Source: Candidatus Acidiferrum typicum (GTDB lineage: Bacteria; Acidobacteriota; Terriglobia; Acidiferrales; UBA7541). From it: 50,316 bases of DNA. Below the pieces are notes generated by a model. The model had not been told where the DNA came from and ran no database searches. It saw only the letters and a list, made by a program, of their open reading frames with translations. Position numbers and translations under genes: made by a program. Below, piece by piece: positions 47,296-50,316 of the stretch. How positions within the stretch are numbered: position 1 is the stretch's first letter; every line of letters starts with the position of its first letter. The DNA lies in the NCBI GenBank assembly GCA_002478115.1, contig DLMH01000173.1, positions 1 to 50,316 of the forward strand, written 5' to 3'.

Positions 47296-47985
47296 ATGAC
47301 GACGAGCGACAAAGGAAACTTGCGGGAAGAATTCAACCGCTGGGCGGAGGCGGGACGCGGCGCGGGGATGGAGGAGGACCACCTGCCGATCACGCTGCCG
47401 GTGCTCGAGAAGATGCGGCTGGAGCCAACGGACAACGTGCTCGACGTAGGCTGCGGCGCAGGCTGGCTCTCGCGGCGGATTGCGCGGATGGTGCCGGAAG
47501 GGCGCGTCGTGGGAATGGATATTTCCGATGAGATGATCCGCGTGGCGCGGCGCGGCAGCGTGGAGCACGACCACGTGCTCTACGTGACCGGCGAAGTGGG
47601 CGAGATTCCCTGGGAGCCGAACTTTTTCACACATGCGATTTCGGTGGAGTCCGCGTATTACTGGCCCGAGCCCGGCAAGGGCGTGAAGGAGATGTTTCGC
47701 GTGCTGCGGCCGGGGGGCACGGCGTGGATTCTGATCAACTACTACCGCGATAACCCGCATTGCCACCAGTGGGGCCCCTTGCTGGCGGTGGCGACGAAGC
47801 TGCTCTCCGCGGAGGAGTGGAGCGGGCTGTTTGACGAAGCGGGTTTTGCGGAGATTGCGCACGAGCGCGTTGCCGATCCTTCTCCGTCACCTGAAACGTA
47901 TACAGGCCGGTGGTTCCGCGACGCCGCGCAACTGAAAGCCTTCAAGACCGAAGGGGCGCTGCTGGTTTACGGAAGGAAAACGTAA
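47296..47985 (+). CDS. SAM-dependent methyltransferase (class I)
   Basis: A 229-residue methyltransferase of the UbiE/type-11 kind. Motif I is VLDVGCGAGWLSRRIA, an acidic residue ends the second strand (VVGMDIS), and a glycine-rich turn lies in FRVLRPGGTAWILINYY. AGGA seven bases before ATG 47296 decides the start over the longer frame from 47239. No partner gene points to a substrate; small-molecule, lipid or quinone methylation are all possible. It lies just after the restriction-modification island but has strongly G-rich codon use, unlike it. Confidence 0.88.
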   Translation: MTTSDKGNLREEFNRWAEAGRGAGMEEDHLPITLPVLEKMRLEPTDNVLDVGCGAGWLSRRIARMVPEGRVVGMDISDEMIRVARRGSVEHDHVLYVTGEVGEIPWEPNFFTHAISVESAYYWPEPGKGVKEMFRVLRPGGTAWILINYYRDNPHCHQWGPLLAVATKLLSAEEWSGLFDEAGFAEIAHERVADPSPSPETYTGRWFRDAAQLKAFKTEGALLVYGRKT

Positions 47986-48153
47986 CCTCCTTTGGCGTTC
48001 GGCCGAAAAAATCGCACTCGTTATTGCTTCTTTGGCGCAAAACGCGTGGGCCGTCACCCGCCTATTGAATGCCCCCTGCTAAATTGAAAGGAAGCACGCT
48101 CAAGAGAAGTCAGGTGAACTCGCGCGGACAGAGCTCCTCGCGGCGAAAAATGC

Positions 48154-49101
48154 ATGAGCGCCTCTGCCCCAAAATACGAAGTGCTGGTGGTTGACGATTC
48201 GCCGGTGTACCGGAAACTCGTCGAGCAGATGCTGTGCGACGAACCGTATTCGCTGCTGTTTGCGCCGAACGGCGAGGAAGCGCTGCGCATGTTCGAGGAG
48301 CACGCACCCTGCATTGTGATTACGGACTGGATGATGCCCGATATTTCCGGGCCGGAATTGTGCCAGCGCATACGGGCGGATAAGACGCAGCCGTACACGT
48401 ATGTGATCCTGATGACCAGCAACACGGAAAAGGGCAACGTGGTGAAAGGGCTGCAGGCGGGCGCGGACGATTACCTGACGAAGCCGTTCGATCCGGGGGA
48501 AATGCTGGCGCGGATCGGCGTGGGAAGACGGATCGTGGACCTGAACCGCGAGCTGGCGGCGAAGAACCAGAAGCTGGAAGAGGCGGCGCGCACGGATCCC
48601 CTGACAGGGTTGCCGAACCGGCGCGCGATCGAGGACTGGGCGTCAAAGCAGTTGCGCGGCGCGGCGCGGCACGGCTACTCGCTGTGGGTGGTGCTGGGAG
48701 ACATTGACTGCTTCAAGAACATCAACGACACATTCGGGCACGACGCGGGCGATGCGGTGCTGAAAACGTTCGCGGAAGGATTGAAGAAGAACACGCGGGC
48801 TTCGGACATTTGCGGGCGGCTGGGCGGCGACGAGTTTCTGCTGGTGGTCACGCACGTGGATACGGAACACGTGGAAGCGACGGTGAACCGCTTCCGCGAA
48901 CAGTTTGCGGCGCTGTCGTTTCCGCTGGCGGGACAGAGCGTGGGCGTGACGGCGAGTTTTGGCGTGGCGGGATTTCAGGGCAAGGATGTGCAGGAGTTTT
49001 CGGCGCTGGTGCGCAAGGCGGACCAGATGCTGTACGAAGCAAAACGCGCCGGGCGGAATCAGGTGCGGGTGGAGCTTCCGATAGACGTAAAAGTTGGCTG
49101 A
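48154..49101 (+). CDS. Response-regulator diguanylate cyclase (REC-GGDEF)
   Basis: A 315-residue regulator. The REC domain (about 8-125) has D14/D15, acceptor D58 in VITDWMMPD and K in YLTKPFDP. A coiled linker (about 128-150) leads to the GGDEF cyclase domain with the intact active site GGDEF at 224-228. The inhibitory RxxD site (R215 to D218) lies five residues before it, so product inhibition is expected. Phosphorylation probably promotes dimerisation and c-di-GMP synthesis (PleD/WspR-like). No histidine kinase gene is adjacent. ATG 48154 is the start. Confidence 0.95.
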   Translation: MSASAPKYEVLVVDDSPVYRKLVEQMLCDEPYSLLFAPNGEEALRMFEEHAPCIVITDWMMPDISGPELCQRIRADKTQPYTYVILMTSNTEKGNVVKGLQAGADDYLTKPFDPGEMLARIGVGRRIVDLNRELAAKNQKLEEAARTDPLTGLPNRRAIEDWASKQLRGAARHGYSLWVVLGDIDCFKNINDTFGHDAGDAVLKTFAEGLKKNTRASDICGRLGGDEFLLVVTHVDTEHVEATVNRFREQFAALSFPLAGQSVGVTASFGVAGFQGKDVQEFSALVRKADQMLYEAKRAGRNQVRVELPIDVKVG

Positions 49102-49318
49102 CAGACTTTCCTTGCCTCGCACCTCCGAAAAAAGCAAGACCTCCCAGCACAGCGAGAGCGCGATAACACAAAAAGCAAAGGCGGGTGCAGCCGAGCGCGT
49201 GTGACGCGGGCGCTGGCTGGGCGCGCGCGAAATGTGGTATGAGAGCGCTGTGGGGCCTCTCCTTCGATGAAAGACTCTTCTGAAAATTTAAGGTGAATCC
49301 AAAGACGCAGGTGCGCTG

Positions 49319-50149
49319 ATGTCATTTTTGAGCGAAAGCGTGGCGGTGATCACAGGCGCGGGGTCGGGGATGGGACGCTGCCTGGCGCAACAACTGGCGG
49401 CCATGGGAGCGTCACTGGCGCTATCAGATGTGAACGAAAAAGGGCTGGCGGAAACGGTCGCGTTGCTGGGTGGCGCACGCGGAAAGGTGACGCAGCGCCG
49501 CGTGGACGTGGGAGACGCGGCAAGCGTGAAGGCGTTCGCGGAAGAAGTGGAAGCACAGCACGGACGGGCGTCAGTGGTGTTCAACAATGCAGGCGTGGCG
49601 CTGCTGGGGAACTTCGAGGAGCTTTCGCTGGAGGACTTCCGCTGGCTGATGGACGTGAATTTCTGGGGCGTGATCCATGGCGTGCATTTTTTCCTGCCGC
49701 TGCTGAAGAAGGAGAAGCGGGCGCACATCGTGAACACTTCCAGCCTGCTAGGATTTGTGGGCGCGATCGGGCAGAGCGCGTACTGCGCGAGCAAGTTCGC
49801 GGTGCGGGGATTTACGGAATCGCTGCAGCACGAACTGGCCGGCACGAACATTTGCGTTACGACGGTGCATCCGGGCTTCGTGCGGACCTCGATTGCGAAT
49901 CAGGCGCGGCTGGGGCAGAACGCGGGCGAGGGCCTGCGTCAACAGAGCCTGAACCGCTTCCATCGCATCACGCGAACGAGTCCGGAGGTGGCGGCGGCCA
50001 AGATCCTGCGGGCCGTGGAACAACGCCGCCCGCGGGTGCTCATCGGTCCGGACGCCTATTTCGTGGAGATTTTGCAGCGGCTGCGTCCGACAGGTTACTG
50101 GCCAATCCTTGCCAGGCAATTTGAAGACCCGTCCGCCAAGAAAAATTAG
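49319..50149 (+). CDS. Short-chain dehydrogenase/reductase
   Basis: A 276-residue classical SDR. The cofactor motif is TGAGSGMG (residues 12-19), D38 after the second strand in ALSDVNE suggests NAD(H) preference, NNAG follows, and the catalytic S, Y155 and K159 (YCASK) are present. HPGFVRTSI after the active site is typical. It probably oxidises or reduces an alcohol/ketone; the substrate is unknown. The terminal 30 residues (LRPTGYWPILARQFE) may contact a membrane or partner. ATG 49319 is the start. The gene is monocistronic, with a repeat region following. Confidence 0.9.
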   Translation: MSFLSESVAVITGAGSGMGRCLAQQLAAMGASLALSDVNEKGLAETVALLGGARGKVTQRRVDVGDAASVKAFAEEVEAQHGRASVVFNNAGVALLGNFEELSLEDFRWLMDVNFWGVIHGVHFFLPLLKKEKRAHIVNTSSLLGFVGAIGQSAYCASKFAVRGFTESLQHELAGTNICVTTVHPGFVRTSIANQARLGQNAGEGLRQQSLNRFHRITRTSPEVAAAKILRAVEQRRPRVLIGPDAYFVEILQRLRPTGYWPILARQFEDPSAKKN

Positions 50150-50185
50150 GGTCTATATTATTGATTTTGCGACAGTCCGCGCCGC

Positions 50186-50316
50186 CGACCTCAGGGGTTA
50201 AAACCCCTGAATGTTTTGGCTTTTTCGGCACGGCTGAACAGGCCGCGGAAAAACACCGAAAAGCCTTTCTTCAGGGGCTAAAGCCCATCCATTCTAAACA
50301 TAGCGTCTTAAGTGAT
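50186..50316. repeat. Family A-like repeats at the window edge (reverse orientation)
   Basis: Two related hairpin motifs: CAGGGGTT / AACCCCTG (about 50191-50208), then TTCAGGGGCTAAAGCCCAT (about 50271-50289), which is the reverse complement of the GGGCTTTAGCCCCTGA half seen in other copies. The element continues beyond the window, so its end is not known. Confidence 0.6.

Overview
The window is one stretch of a GC-rich (roughly 60 %), densely coding bacterial chromosome. It has no rRNA or tRNA that I can see, no phage genes, no transposase and no CRISPR array. Several things suggest a member of the Acidobacteriota: an xanthine-dehydrogenase-type oxidase, TolB-propeller hydrolases, DUF11 surface proteins and many short dispersed hairpin repeats. 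No marker gene for taxonomy is present, so this is an inference.

Left part (1-10360): a compact operon of overlapping genes that looks like a peptide-modification (RiPP-like) cassette. It holds the end of a possible TPR protein, a radical SAM/SPASM enzyme, a 58-residue Cys-containing candidate precursor peptide ending in Ser, an HPr-kinase-like P-loop protein, a 2370-residue fusion (S24/S26 peptidase-like domain, membrane or signal segment, DUF11 repeats, glycine-rich stretch, gingipain-type C25 peptidase) and a FecR-like membrane protein. This is the most novel locus in the window.

10.6-22.8 kb: the three-subunit proton-translocating transhydrogenase pntAA-pntAB-pntB, a TolB-propeller/PHP (CehA/McbA-like) secreted hydrolase, an orphan Tat-exported molybdopterin oxidase subunit, guanine deaminase, an esterase interrupted by a one-base frameshift, an outer-membrane protein and an M29-like aminopeptidase. 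23.2-28.5 kb: a TonB receptor, a YfiR-like periplasmic protein and a hybrid histidine kinase, packed as one operon with base composition unlike its neighbours.

28.7-33.8 kb: an operon of a GCS2-type carboxylate-amine ligase, an ATP-grasp enzyme and a circularly permuted ATP-grasp enzyme, divergent from a PLP aminotransferase. It is a plausible pathway for a small amide-linked (peptide-like) metabolite. 34-43.1 kb: housekeeping genes (zinc-ribbon protein, rpsU, glgC, eno, a YhhN-family protein, recQ) and a DHA2 drug exporter.

43.1-47.1 kb: an array of covarying hairpin repeats next to a two-gene restriction-modification island (zinc-ribbon DNA methyltransferase plus PD-(D/E)XK nuclease). 47.3-50.2 kb: a SAM methyltransferase, a REC-GGDEF diguanylate cyclase and a short-chain dehydrogenase. 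The plus strand is C-rich over most of the first 40 kb and G-rich after 47 kb, so replication-strand asymmetry may switch inside the window.
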